Counted from the stretch's first letter, positions 26,050 through 35,377 are shown. The stretch is 64,000 nt of DNA from an uncultured Lachnospiraceae bacterium (GCA_947631955.1 CANRNJ010000010.1:1-64000), one strand, 5' to 3'. The notes: generated by a model from the letters alone, not told the origin. Numbers and translations: made by a program.

Positions 26050-26078
26050 TTGCATTTTTTCTCTGCCTCTGTTATAGT
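26050..26078 (+). promoter_or_regulatory. Sigma-A-type promoter
   Basis: TTGCAT and TATAGT are separated by 17 bases. It probably drives the Rpn-type gene with a leader of about 200 bases. Confidence 0.65.
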
Positions 26079-26289
26079 GTAGTTATCGGCAGCGTTCTTG
26101 GTGCCGGAAATCTTTGGGCATACGGATAGGATGTTTTCCATATCCGGAGCCTTCGTAACAGGAATCGTGCTTGAAGGATATCACCGGATATCTCTTCTTT
26201 CAAAGCAAGTATCCCGGCGAAAAGAACAGACAACACATAGCAGAGCGTGGGACAAGCCTTTTCTTTCCCATGCGGAAAGAGAGGTGCAA

Positions 26290-27429
26290 GTGGCACAGGA
26301 AACGAAAGAAGCACAGAAGGCGGCTGAAGCGCAGGATATGGCAGCCGCGCTGAAAGAAAAAATGCAGGATATGCAGCCGGAGAGCGGAAAGCCGGTGCAG
26401 AACATAAAGTACAGGGACAGTTCTGCCAAGCTCATCTTTGAGGATCCCATCCTCTGCGCACAGTTCCTGCGGGGGTATGTGGATATCCCGCTGTTAAAGG
26501 ATGTGCAGCCGGAAGACATCACAGACGAAACGGAACGCTTTGTCCATCTGTTCACGGAGGAGAGAGATTCAGACGTGGTGAAACGCATCCGTTTGAAAAA
26601 CAAGGGAAATGATGAAATACCGTTTTATCTTATTTCTCTTATTGAACATAAAGCACAGGTGGATTATAATGTAGTCATGCAGATACTGCGGTACATAGTG
26701 TTCATCTGGGAAGACTATGAGAAAGAGCAGGAGCGGAAACAGGCAGGCATCAGCAGGACAAAAGGGTTCCGCTATCCGCCGGTCCTGCCCATTGTCTACT
26801 ACGAGAGAAACGGCAGGTGGACGGCAGCGTCAAGGCTCCATGAGAGGGTGTACTTAAGCGATATGCTTGGCGGGTATATCCCGGACTACAGATGCCTTAT
26901 GGTGCAGCTGAACCGGTACACCAACCGGATGCTGATGGAGAAGGAAGATGAACTCTCCATCGTGATGATGCTGAACCGCCTGCAGAAAACGGCAGACTTC
27001 ACTGTTCTGCAGGAGGAGGTGCCGGCGGAATATCTGGAAAAGGTGACGGCACAGACCCCGGAGTATCTGCTGCGTATCATAGGACAGGTAGTGGAAATCC
27101 TGCTTGGCAGACTGAATGTGCCGAAAGAAGAGGCGCGTCGGTTTGCGGATCAGGTAAAGGAGCGTAAGGTGGGCGAGTTATTTGCAAACTTTAAAGGATA
27201 TGATGTGCAGGCGACGAGGCGTGAAGCCAGAGCGGAAGGGGTGGAAGAAGGATTAAGAGAGGGACTGAGAGAAGGACTTGCGGTCCTTGTCAGAACTTTG
27301 AAACCTATTCTGCCGGATTTTGATGCAGTCTATGCGGCTGTCATCAGAAATGAAGAGTACACTGGCTGCAGCCGCGAGGAGGTTCGGAAATACTATGAGA
27401 GTGCGGTGCAGAAGGCGGATCAAAAGTGA
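26290..27429 (+). CDS. Rpn/YhgA-type PD-(D/E)XK nuclease family protein (putative transposase family)
   Basis: The roughly 379-residue product has an N-terminal nuclease-like core with FEDP, DITDETERFVHLFTEE and LIEHKAQVDYNVVMQILRY, in which E119-x-K121 is the PD-(D/E)XK active-site pair. The C-terminus carries the repeat EGVEEGLREGLREGL, common in this family. Rpn proteins promote RecA-independent recombination in Escherichia coli and are often annotated as transposases, without transposon ends. I chose GTG 26290 behind AGAGG; an open frame extends up to 26098, but the upstream part looks non-coding. Confidence 0.75.
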   Translation: MAQETKEAQKAAEAQDMAAALKEKMQDMQPESGKPVQNIKYRDSSAKLIFEDPILCAQFLRGYVDIPLLKDVQPEDITDETERFVHLFTEERDSDVVKRIRLKNKGNDEIPFYLISLIEHKAQVDYNVVMQILRYIVFIWEDYEKEQERKQAGISRTKGFRYPPVLPIVYYERNGRWTAASRLHERVYLSDMLGGYIPDYRCLMVQLNRYTNRMLMEKEDELSIVMMLNRLQKTADFTVLQEEVPAEYLEKVTAQTPEYLLRIIGQVVEILLGRLNVPKEEARRFADQVKERKVGELFANFKGYDVQATRREARAEGVEEGLREGLREGLAVLVRTLKPILPDFDAVYAAVIRNEEYTGCSREEVRKYYESAVQKADQK

Positions 27430-27544
27430 TGCGGCGTATAGAACTCCGGTACAGACGACAGCAATGGCTGAACGTAAATAATTGAATAAGGAAAGCATTC
27501 ATGGACAGGTCCGCAAATCTTCTTTTTACGCATAAATGCCGCTG

Positions 27545-27811
27545 CTATTTATCATCATAATGCCCGCGGCACTGGAGTATGGTAATGGAATCCTTTTGGA
27601 TCTCGTACACAAGGCGGTCCTTGCCGTTGATCCTTCGGCTCCATTTGCCGCTCAAATTGCCGCGCAGAGGTTCCGGCTTACCCTCTCCGGCAAAAGGTTC
27701 CCGTTGGATCGCTTTTAACAGGGCATTGATCCTTCTTAAGGTCTGCTTATCATAGGACTGCCAGTACAGGTATTCCTCCCATGCGTCTTCCGCAAACGTA
27801 ATCTTACTCAC
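27545..27811 (-). CDS. yoeB: YoeB-type mRNA interferase toxin
   Basis: The 88-residue RelE-superfamily protein starts SKITFAEDAWEEYLYWQ and ends LVYEIQKDSITILQCRGHYDDK, with the family's catalytic C-terminal His-Tyr. Known role: ribosome-dependent mRNA cleavage, neutralised by the partner antitoxin. I chose GTG 27811, which overlaps the antitoxin stop by 8 bases and gives the usual family length; an upstream extension to 27859 has no support. It is co-transcribed with the antitoxin from the promoter at 28097-28125. Confidence 0.88.
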   Translation of the reverse strand: MSKITFAEDAWEEYLYWQSYDKQTLRRINALLKAIQREPFAGEGKPEPLRGNLSGKWSRRINGKDRLVYEIQKDSITILQCRGHYDDK

Positions 27812-28076
27812 CAGCCAATGCCTCCAATTCCTCCATTGTTTTTGTAACAGTCTGGCCATTCTTTATCTGTTGGTCTGCTTTTTGCAGCTGTTCCATATTG
27901 GATGCGGAGTAAAACGGTTCGATGGGAGCAGCGATCTCAAAAGGGATTTTGCGATCCCGCAGGGCTTTTTTCGCATAGATCGTGAAAAAGGTGGTAAGGT
28001 TCATTCCCATTTCGTCACACATTTCATCCAACTGTTTCTTCATTTCATCGTCAAGGCGCAGGCTTACAGTTGTCAT
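27804..28076 (-). CDS. relB: RelB/DinJ-family antitoxin
   Basis: The 90-residue product has an N-terminal ribbon-helix-helix (TTVSLRLDDEMKKQLDEMCDEMGMN), a linker with FEIAAP typical of DinJ/RelB, and an acidic C-terminus that would wrap the toxin. It binds the toxin and represses its own promoter. ATG 28076 follows AGGAGG at ideal spacing; GTG 28085 falls within that site. Confidence 0.88.
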   Translation of the reverse strand: MTTVSLRLDDEMKKQLDEMCDEMGMNLTTFFTIYAKKALRDRKIPFEIAAPIEPFYSASNMEQLQKADQQIKNGQTVTKTMEELEALAGE

Positions 28077-28096
28077 AGTTATCACCTCCTGCTTAC

Positions 28097-28125
28097 ATTA
28101 TAATGAAATAGATGGAAAATTGCAA
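28097..28125 (-). promoter_or_regulatory. Promoter of the relB-yoeB operon
   Basis: On the minus strand TTGCAA (28125-28120) and TATAAT (28102-28097) are 17 bases apart, a near-consensus sigma-A promoter. It starts about 20 bases before the antitoxin start codon, as expected for an autoregulated pair. Between here and 28411 I see no gene, only a weak imperfect hairpin at 28253-28280. Confidence 0.8.
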
Positions 28126-28411
28126 CAAATGTACATAAAATTCTTTCATATTCTTTCAAATATATTATGTATGAAAAGCTATTTTTTATACTGAGGTTTT
28201 AATATTGATGTCTTTCAGCCGGGAGACATTTATAAAATAAAAGTGATAGTGGAAGCTCCCCCAAGGACAGGAAGGGGCTTGCAGTACAGGAAAAAACATG
28301 TTAACGTAAGAGTCAGATACGCATGATGCGCAGAAGAATTAGGAATATGGCGGGCTGAAAAGCGCTGCGGGGAACCTTAGAGAAAAAACAAAAATTACGG
28401 GGAATCAAAAC

Positions 28412-30763
28412 ATGGATCGAAAAAAAACAGGCATATATCTGCTGGTGGCAGAACTGTTCTTTCTGCTCTTTCCGGAGCTGACGGAGGCAGGAATCTTTGC
28501 GCTGCAGAAACATAGTCTGCCGGGATGGTGTCCGGTCTTGTGCAGTCTGGCGGGAGCGCTCTTTGGTATGGCGGCGCTTTATCCGGCGCTTTGTACCGGC
28601 GTGGCAGACAGGCTGTTTCATCGGGAAACGCTCAGAGCATATTTGAAGGGGATCGGACCGGTCCTTTTTTTCTGGGTACTGACAGATAGCGTTGTCAGAA
28701 TAAACGGCATACTGTTCGGATCGGCGGACCGTGGACTGGAGATTGCGGTCAGGGCTGCCGCGTTAGCCGTGCCTGTGGTGGGAGCCGTCGGCGCGGGATA
28801 TTCGTTCGGGAGCTTGGCAGCGCGCGTTTGGGGACGCCGGATTTCGCCGCTCCAACTGCTTAGAAGACCGCTCAGCGGTCTGGGGCTGCTGTTGGCGGCG
28901 GGGACGCCGGTGTTTTTGGATGATGTGGTGCTGTCTGCTGTGTCGGCATTTCCGGAGGTCCTTTCCGCAGGGATCTTCCGGAGATTTTTGCTGTTGCTGC
29001 TTGCCGCATTAGTGCGCGCGCTGCTCCTGACGGCGGCGGTCAGGCTGACGCTTCGGCTGACCGATGGGACGGATGCGCAGAAGGAGGAAGGGACACCCGG
29101 AAAAGACAGGCCCCCGGTACGGGTATGGCTTTCCGGCGCAGGGCTTGCGGTACTCCTCGCGGTGCAGGGCGTCCTTCTGCTGTGGAACGGAACACCGGAT
29201 GCGCGCATGAGGAGCGCAATCGACGCATGCGTCACGGACGCTGACCACAGACTGATCGCCGGAGATCTCTCCGGGGCGGTGGAGAGTCTGCAGAGAGCGA
29301 AACGGACGGTGGATGTGTTTGCGGCGGTTCTGCAGATGGATGGGTACGACGGCGTGTGGAGTGAGCAGGAAACCGGAGGGGACGGATGGTCCTGTTACTG
29401 GAAGTGTGCTTCTTCGGGAACGACCGCAGAGTTAGAGCGCTATCTGCGTCTTTACGATGCGGATGCCGAAACGGCGCTCGCGTTAGTGGATCTGTATGAG
29501 GGCAGGGAGCTGACGAAGGAACAGGAACTCTGCCGAAAGGAAGCTGCAGCGCTCTGTCTGCAGGAGGGAACCTATGTGCCGGAGTGGCTCAGACCGGACG
29601 ACATCGAGGGAAACAGGGAGAGGATGATCCTTACGCTGCGCGGTTATGAGGACATTGATCAGACACTTCAGGTGTTTGCCATGTTATTAGGGACGCTTGC
29701 GGAAACGGACGTCGTCACGCCTGAACAGGCAAAGCAGGTGCTGAGGCAGGCGGATCAGTATCCGGATCAGTGGATGATACAGTATCTGGCGGCGTATTGT
29801 GCGGGGAAATGCAGGGTCGACGGCGCGGATCACTATGGAAACGTGATCGCCGCGGCGGTTCGGTTCGAGGAACTGTACCGAAAGGAGAAGAACCCGGAGG
29901 GCAGCGAGCTTGCGCAGCTCGAACTTCTTACGGCGGAACTGATCCTGCCCTGCTACGGTTATGAGGAGGCGCTTCCTTATCTGAAGGAGGCGGACAAGGC
30001 GGGGGCGTCCGAGGAGGCATACCCCATGTTGGTACAGTGCTATGATGCCCTAGGGATGAACGAGGAGTGTTATGAGTGCAGTCTGGCGGTTCTGGAACAG
30101 GACAAGGCGTCCGTGGAGGCGCTCTACTATGCGGCGGTCAGCGCACTGAAGTTGGGAGAGCCCGACGAGGCGCTGCGGCAGACAAAGGCACTTGCGGCGC
30201 TTGCACAGCAGGATATCGGGGAGGAGCACGCGGCGGACGTTGCGCTGTATGCGATGCTTCAGTATCTGATCCTCGATGATAATGCGGCGTATACGGAATA
30301 CCAGTATGCGATCGGCGGGGAACTGACGCAGGAACAGCAAAGGATTCTGGAGGAGGATCCCTTCTTGAAACATTACTATCAGGCGGTGTACGATTGCTTC
30401 CGGTCGCGTGAGAACGGACATCTGCAGAAGGCGGAGGAGGAGATCGCCTGGGTTCTGGAACGGCAGGAGTCGCTGCCTCAGGCGTGGTATTTAAAGGGAG
30501 CGATCCTCTACGCTCAGGAGGATTTCGAGGGGAGCGTGCAGGCGTACCGTAACTCTTTGGAGCTGCGCGGTCAGTCCGCGACCGTCTGGTATGCGCTGGC
30601 AAATGCGCTGGATGCCCAAAAAGAATATCAGTCGGCCTATGACGCGTGTATGCGCGCTCTTGAGCTCCTTCCGCAGCAGGATCACGGCGAGGATTGGTAT
30701 GGGATCTCCATCCATGCCGGACAGCTTGCAGAGGCGTTGAAAAAAGAGATGGGGGAAGATTAG
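28412..30763 (+). CDS. Multi-pass membrane protein with cytoplasmic or extracytoplasmic TPR domain
   Basis: The 783-residue product has about seven N-terminal hydrophobic segments (within residues 8-257, for example YLLVAELFFLLFPEL, PVLFFWVLTDSVV, FLLLLLAALVRALLLTAAV, AGLAVLLAVQGVLLLW). A soluble part of about 500 residues rich in TPR-like helical pairs follows (EALPYLKEADKAGASEEAYPML, ESLPQAWYLKGAILYAQEDFEG near the end). I do not recognise a named family. It is the first gene of a tightly spaced three-gene operon with another TPR membrane protein and a secreted protein, which suggests a membrane complex. Confidence 0.65.
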   Translation: MDRKKTGIYLLVAELFFLLFPELTEAGIFALQKHSLPGWCPVLCSLAGALFGMAALYPALCTGVADRLFHRETLRAYLKGIGPVLFFWVLTDSVVRINGILFGSADRGLEIAVRAAALAVPVVGAVGAGYSFGSLAARVWGRRISPLQLLRRPLSGLGLLLAAGTPVFLDDVVLSAVSAFPEVLSAGIFRRFLLLLLAALVRALLLTAAVRLTLRLTDGTDAQKEEGTPGKDRPPVRVWLSGAGLAVLLAVQGVLLLWNGTPDARMRSAIDACVTDADHRLIAGDLSGAVESLQRAKRTVDVFAAVLQMDGYDGVWSEQETGGDGWSCYWKCASSGTTAELERYLRLYDADAETALALVDLYEGRELTKEQELCRKEAAALCLQEGTYVPEWLRPDDIEGNRERMILTLRGYEDIDQTLQVFAMLLGTLAETDVVTPEQAKQVLRQADQYPDQWMIQYLAAYCAGKCRVDGADHYGNVIAAAVRFEELYRKEKNPEGSELAQLELLTAELILPCYGYEEALPYLKEADKAGASEEAYPMLVQCYDALGMNEECYECSLAVLEQDKASVEALYYAAVSALKLGEPDEALRQTKALAALAQQDIGEEHAADVALYAMLQYLILDDNAAYTEYQYAIGGELTQEQQRILEEDPFLKHYYQAVYDCFRSRENGHLQKAEEEIAWVLERQESLPQAWYLKGAILYAQEDFEGSVQAYRNSLELRGQSATVWYALANALDAQKEYQSAYDACMRALELLPQQDHGEDWYGISIHAGQLAEALKKEMGED

Positions 30764-30764
30764 G

Positions 30765-31592
30765 ATGATCACACTATTATTGGCCGTGGGAACGCTGATG
30801 GCATTGGCCGGGATGCTCCTGTTTCAGGCAAGCCTGCTGCCGGGTATTCTGGCGATGCTGTTTGGGATTCTCGGTCTGGCGGCTGTTCTGGCGGGGAAAC
30901 GGAAGCCTGCAGGGGTATTTCGGGTGGTTCCCGGTTTGTCGCTCCTGATCTGTGTCGGATGTCTGTGGACCGCTCAGCCGCGCGTGCAGCAGGGAGGAAT
31001 CTTTGATTACCGCAGGCAGATGGAGAAGGCGGCGGAGCAGATAGAGGACGGAAGGCTGGATGCTGCGGCAGCGACGATCCAGTCTTTGGAAGAGAACTAT
31101 GGAGAGGATGACAATACCCGGATTCTGGCTGCTCTGGAGAATCTCAAGACGCAGAATGTCCAGAGTGCGCAAGAAAAGCTGCAGAAGGTCAACGATAAGA
31201 CTTCGATGCTCTATTATGCCGTTCTTGAACAGGTGTATCTGGCATCGGATTCCTTCGACGCGGCGCAGGCTCTTTATGAGTTATACCCGGAGGCCGCAGC
31301 GCAATGGCCGGACTGGTGTTATATGCAGAAGTATGCGGGGATCGCTGGCTTTGAGCAGGGCAGGTATCAGAGCTCGCTGTATTATCTGAAACGGGCATAT
31401 GCGCAGGACAGCGGGGACGCGGCGACCTGTTATTATCTGGGGGCAGTAAGCTATCGGATGGGAGATCTGCAGAGCGCGGTGGACTATTTTCAGGAGGCGT
31501 TAAAAAAAGGAGCGGACGAGGAACTTCAGAGGGACATCCTCTGGTATGTCGATCAGATCCGGAAGCTGCAGGAATCGGAGGAGAAAGCATGA
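30765..31592 (+). CDS. Membrane-anchored TPR protein
   Basis: The 275-residue product has two or three N-terminal membrane segments (residues 2-45 and about 50-68). The rest is soluble with TPR-like repeats, the clearest being ATCYYLGAVSYRMGDLQSAV and DYFQEALKKGADE near the C-terminus. It starts one base after the upstream TPR gene and overlaps the downstream gene by ATGA. The function is unknown; TPR pairs in an operon usually organise multi-protein assemblies. Confidence 0.65.
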   Translation: MITLLLAVGTLMALAGMLLFQASLLPGILAMLFGILGLAAVLAGKRKPAGVFRVVPGLSLLICVGCLWTAQPRVQQGGIFDYRRQMEKAAEQIEDGRLDAAAATIQSLEENYGEDDNTRILAALENLKTQNVQSAQEKLQKVNDKTSMLYYAVLEQVYLASDSFDAAQALYELYPEAAAQWPDWCYMQKYAGIAGFEQGRYQSSLYYLKRAYAQDSGDAATCYYLGAVSYRMGDLQSAVDYFQEALKKGADEELQRDILWYVDQIRKLQESEEKA

Positions 31593-32797
31593 GCAGGAGA
31601 AAAAAATGTCTGGCACGTCTGATAGTGGTGATCTTCGGCTGCAGTCTGGTGTTTTTGCATGGACTGCCCGACGGGAAAACTGTGCATGCAGCATTGATCA
31701 TGGGGGCAGATTCACAGCCGCGCGACAGAAGGGTTTGGCTGGATGAGGAGGAGCTGCGGGAGCTTGAAGAGCTTCTGGGCGAAGCATTGGAGTTGGCAGC
31801 AGAAGAGGAAGACGTGAGGGAACCGGAAAAGGAGATAGGGGGCGGCGGACATTTTGGGCCGGGAGCCCTCTATACTGACATACCTCAGGGAAGCTCATCG
31901 GGTCCGAAAGCGGGAGGCGCTCATATGCAGAACACCCGTCTGAGCGACGTGCTTAGGGATCCGGATTTCAGCGGCATCGTCAACGGTTGGGCAAACTTGG
32001 CGGGTTTGGATATGTCGTCTCCGTCCTACAATGACTTTGCCGGTGCTTTGGCTGACTTTTATAAAAAATGTGAGGACGGGTCGCTGACGATGGCCGATGT
32101 GGTAAAGGCTTATGACAATTTGGAAGGGGATGAGTGGAGCAGTTTGGCATCGAAATTTCTGGAACTATTGGAGAAGATGATGAAGACACCGGACAATGTC
32201 AACTGCTACAAACCCAATATTTACATCTATACAGATCGCGAAACCAGACTGGAGGTCTTGTTCGAAGAGCCGGAGCTTTTGACAGCGTCGATTCCGGAAT
32301 ACGGTGCGGGGTGGACGGTTACGGCAGAGCCGGATCAGAAGGGAACATGCACGTTGAAGGATCCGTCCGGCGGCACATACCGATATCTGTTTTATGAATC
32401 CGTTTCGTCGCTGTCCCTGTTCCAGACGGAAGCGGGGTATCGGATCAATAGTGCGGCGAGAGAAGGACAGTTTCGGGAGATCCTTGCGGGAATGGGATTT
32501 AACGGACAGGAAACGGAGGATTTTGTGGAGTACTGGAGCGAACGGTTGGAACCGGACACGAATTATATCATGTATCCGCAGGATACGGCGCGCGTGGATC
32601 TTGCCATGCCCGTGACGGTGACGCCGCAGCCGGACCGCATGGAGAGGATCTGGTTTTTGTTCTTGGAGGATGAAGGACAGCCTGTGGAAGAACCGGAACC
32701 GCTCCTGCTCGACAGAGAGGGCGGATGTGTCATGATCGAATGGGGCGGCATGCTGCGGGACGGCACCGGGACCGAAGCGCGTTCAGGAGGGGCATGA
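31589..32797 (+). CDS. Secreted protein with a KPxIYxY-type domain, function unknown
   Basis: The 402-residue product starts with a basic stretch and a hydrophobic core (LARLIVVIFGCSLVFL), read as a signal peptide, then an acidic coiled region (LDEEELRELEELLGEALELA). From about residue 205 comes a beta-rich domain opening YKPNIYIYTDRETRLEVLF, with WTVTAEPDQKG and YRYLFYESV. This matches an unnamed conserved bacterial domain whose members open KPVIYLYP and contain a YLFWE-like strand. It may be surface exposed and stabilised by the two upstream TPR membrane proteins (inference). Confidence 0.6.
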   Translation: MSRRKKCLARLIVVIFGCSLVFLHGLPDGKTVHAALIMGADSQPRDRRVWLDEEELRELEELLGEALELAAEEEDVREPEKEIGGGGHFGPGALYTDIPQGSSSGPKAGGAHMQNTRLSDVLRDPDFSGIVNGWANLAGLDMSSPSYNDFAGALADFYKKCEDGSLTMADVVKAYDNLEGDEWSSLASKFLELLEKMMKTPDNVNCYKPNIYIYTDRETRLEVLFEEPELLTASIPEYGAGWTVTAEPDQKGTCTLKDPSGGTYRYLFYESVSSLSLFQTEAGYRINSAAREGQFREILAGMGFNGQETEDFVEYWSERLEPDTNYIMYPQDTARVDLAMPVTVTPQPDRMERIWFLFLEDEGQPVEEPEPLLLDREGGCVMIEWGGMLRDGTGTEARSGGA

Positions 32798-32894
32798 TGC
32801 AGACTGAGTAAAGCGTTTATCGCAAAGGTTTTCCATGGATAAGGCGAATGGGCAAAGCTCCTGTGGAAATAAAAGGGACGGTTTTACCAAAGAG

Positions 32895-32921
32895 CGCGCA
32901 GAAAACGACTGCGCGTTTTTT
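32895..32921 (+). terminator. Intrinsic terminator of the TPR operon
   Basis: A perfect 7-base stem, CGCGCAG/CTGCGCG, with a 7-base loop is followed by six T bases. It lies about 100 bases after the secreted-protein gene. Confidence 0.85.
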
Positions 32922-33072
32922 GATGACATAGGATCCCTGAAAAATGCTTTGAAAAAAATGCTGCAGAAGTTGTGACAGCGGGGGACTATATATGGTAAAA
33001 TATAGTTTAATAGAACGGCTGTGCGGTCTGGCAGGACGAAGCCTAACAGGAGCCTGATAAGGAGGAATGACT

Positions 33073-33711
33073 ATGGATAATTATGTGATCGCGATCGCAA
33101 GAAGTTTTGGCAGCGGCGGCAAGGCGATAGGAACGCAGCTGGCGGAAGAACTGGGGATCCCGTGCTATGAGCGGCAGCTTATTGATATGGCGTCGGAATA
33201 CAGCGGCATCAACAAACAGCTGTTTGCGGAAGTGGACGAGAAGCTGCGCGGCAGTTACGCGATGAAACATCTGATGAAGATCCCATACACTTATGTCGTG
33301 GAACCCAGTGACAAGGAATTTACTTCGGATATCAACCTGTTCAATATCCAGTCCGAGATTATCAGGGAACTTGCCAAGACGGAGTCCTTTGTGGTGATGG
33401 GAAAGTGCGCGGATTATATCCTGCGGGATAAACCGAACGTGGTCAGCGTGTTTGTGGATGCGCCGGAAAGCGATTGCATTGCGACTGTTATGGACAGGAT
33501 GCAGGTATCGGAAAATAAAGCCAAAGAATTGATACACAAAACAGACAAATACCGGGCGGATTACTACAAATATTATACGCGCGGAAGGAAGTGGAAGGAT
33601 GCATTAAATTACGATTTGATGCTTAACAGTTCCAAAATCGGATGGGATAACTGTGTGAAACTGATCAAAGAATACCTGAACATGAAAAGGAGCGGAGCGG
33701 AGAAACCGTGA
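33073..33711 (+). CDS. Cytidylate kinase-like family protein
   Basis: The roughly 212-residue product opens YVIAIARSFGSGGKAIGTQL with a glycine-rich P-loop, and continues with CYERQLIDMASEYSGI and FVVMGKCADYILRD. This is the AAA_26 cytidylate-kinase-like family that is widespread in Clostridia and distinct from the essential Cmk. The true substrate is not established. I chose ATG 33073, 7 bases after GGAGG; ATG 33067 is too close to that site. It stands alone between two terminators. Confidence 0.8.
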   Translation: MDNYVIAIARSFGSGGKAIGTQLAEELGIPCYERQLIDMASEYSGINKQLFAEVDEKLRGSYAMKHLMKIPYTYVVEPSDKEFTSDINLFNIQSEIIRELAKTESFVVMGKCADYILRDKPNVVSVFVDAPESDCIATVMDRMQVSENKAKELIHKTDKYRADYYKYYTRGRKWKDALNYDLMLNSSKIGWDNCVKLIKEYLNMKRSGAEKP

Positions 33712-33757
33712 GCGCGGCATCAGGACAAAATCCTTTCCGCCTGAAAAATCTGCGGGC

Positions 33758-33791
33758 AAAATCCCTTGGGATCATGTGTCCCAAGGGATTT
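33758..33791. terminator. Strong bidirectional hairpin terminator
   Basis: A perfect stem of 13 bases (AAATCCCTTGGGA with TCCCAAGGGATTT) with a 7-base loop lies 46 bases after the cytidylate-kinase-like gene. The T-run is short on both strands. Confidence 0.75.
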
Positions 33792-34348
33792 GATATAAAA
33801 AATGAAACTGCATGGAAACAGATAAAATGCTGATAAACAGCGGACTTTTTAAAATGCATGCATTTCATAACAATAAATATTTATGAAAGGACCGCGGAAC
33901 AGGCAAAATAGCATTGCACATGTTATGAATAACATAACATGGATTATTTAAAGACTGCGGCATCTGCAAAAAGAGAAAAAACAGACTGGAAAAGCGGGCC
34001 GATGATAAAAAAAGATTTTGCAGCGCGTTGACCGACAGATAGAAGAAAATAAAAAATCGCAGATAAGTAAAACAGGATTTAACAAAACGAAAATATACGA
34101 AAATAGTCAGAAAATTTATAAATAACATAAGATATTAAATCCGAACTGACCCGGAATAAACCACCCCGGAAAATAGTAAAAAAGAGTGAGAAAAATCAAA
34201 AGGATATAGATATAGAATAAAGGCGGCCGGAAGCCGGACCAAGTCGAACGGCGGCAAAAAAGGAGCCGCCGGAAGCAGCAAAAAGCAGCGGACAGCAAGA
34301 ATAAAGGCGGCCGCAATAAGAACCGGCGGCCGAAGAAAGGAAAAGATT
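33792..34348. other. Long intergenic leader with GC-rich repeats
   Basis: There is no gene in this 557-base stretch. The first 400 bases are AT-rich. From about 34215 the sequence changes to A-rich spacers separating GC islands: AATAAAGGCGGCCG occurs twice (about 34216 and 34301), with GCCGCC/GGCGGC complements that can form several alternative hairpins. The same style precedes glnA (43270-43395). It is probably a structured 5' untranslated region of the NYN-LOTUS gene. Confidence 0.4.
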
Positions 34349-35377
34349 ATGGAAGATAAAAGATTTGCGATCTTGATCGACACGGATAATATCTCTTCAA
34401 AATATATCTCGGCGATCATGGATGAGATGACCCGGCACGGAATCGTCACGTACCGCAGGGCTTACGGTGATTGGACAAACACGCGGGCGAAGAGCTGGAA
34501 GACAAAATTGGCGGAGAATTCCATTACGCCTATGCAGCAGTTCAGCAATACGGTAGGGAAGAACGCTACGGACTCCACGCTGATCATTGACGCGATGGAC
34601 ATCCTGTATACCGGGAATGTGGACGGATTCTGCATCGTGTCCAGCGACGGTGATTTCACCCGGTTGGCTATCCGGCTCCGCGAATCCGGCATGGTCGTGG
34701 TCGGCATGGGAGAGGAAAAAACCCCGCGTTCGTTCAGGACTGCGTGCTCCCAGTTTACCGTCCTTGAAAATCTGATCGATGAAGACGACGAGGATCTTGG
34801 CGGCGGTATGGCGGAAGCCGGGAAAGCGGCGGCGAAGGGAGGCGTTTCCGGCAAAGGAGGAAGAGGAAAGAAGAGCGCGGCCAGAAACGGCGGCGCCGAC
34901 AGTGACAAGGAGTCCACTTCCATCAGCAAAGAGGTGATCGAGAGCGCCATCATCAACATCATTACGGAGAATGAGAATAAAGATAAAGAAACGGGGCTGG
35001 GAGAGATCGGGAGCCGTCTGTTGAATAAATATCCTGATTTCGACGTCAGAAACTACGGTTACAGTCTTCTTTCCCGTTTCCTTGAGGAGATTCCGAGTCT
35101 GGAACTGGTCAAGAACAACACGAGGATCAACGTGGCGTTACGGGCAAACATGGAAACCGAGGAAGAGATCATAGATTACATCAAGTCTGTCGTCCGGGAA
35201 AAAGGCGCGAACGGACTGCAGGTCGGCGAACTCAGCAACAATGTGCATCAGCGGTACATCCGGTTTAAGCCTAAGAATTACGGCTATTCGCAGTTTACGA
35301 AATTTCTGCAGGCCATTCCGGAACTGGAACTCTATGGAGATGTGAATGAGAGAAGGGTCCGGTTCGTGGAGATGTGA
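34349..35377 (+). CDS. NYN-domain RNase-like protein with two LOTUS (OST-HTH) domains
   Basis: Residues 1-145 form a NYN/PIN-like domain (LabA, DUF88): AILIDTDNIS, DSTLIIDAMDIL and VSSDGDFTRLAIRLRES carry the conserved acidic residues that bind metal. A low-complexity basic linker (about 150-185, Gly-Lys-rich) leads to two OST-HTH/LOTUS domains, each ending in the pattern YGYSxxxxFLxxIPxLEL (about 190-258 and 265-342). This layout parallels eukaryotic MARF1. LOTUS domains bind RNA, in some cases G-quadruplex RNA, so this is probably an RNA-targeting nuclease. AAAGGAAAAG precedes ATG 34349. Confidence 0.85.
   Translation: MEDKRFAILIDTDNISSKYISAIMDEMTRHGIVTYRRAYGDWTNTRAKSWKTKLAENSITPMQQFSNTVGKNATDSTLIIDAMDILYTGNVDGFCIVSSDGDFTRLAIRLRESGMVVVGMGEEKTPRSFRTACSQFTVLENLIDEDDEDLGGGMAEAGKAAAKGGVSGKGGRGKKSAARNGGADSDKESTSISKEVIESAIINIITENENKDKETGLGEIGSRLLNKYPDFDVRNYGYSLLSRFLEEIPSLELVKNNTRINVALRANMETEEEIIDYIKSVVREKGANGLQVGELSNNVHQRYIRFKPKNYGYSQFTKFLQAIPELELYGDVNERRVRFVEM

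Noticed and set aside
26290-27429. Rpn-type gene as an insertion sequence
   Set aside because: No terminal inverted repeats, target duplication or transposase DDE motif is visible, so I call only the protein.
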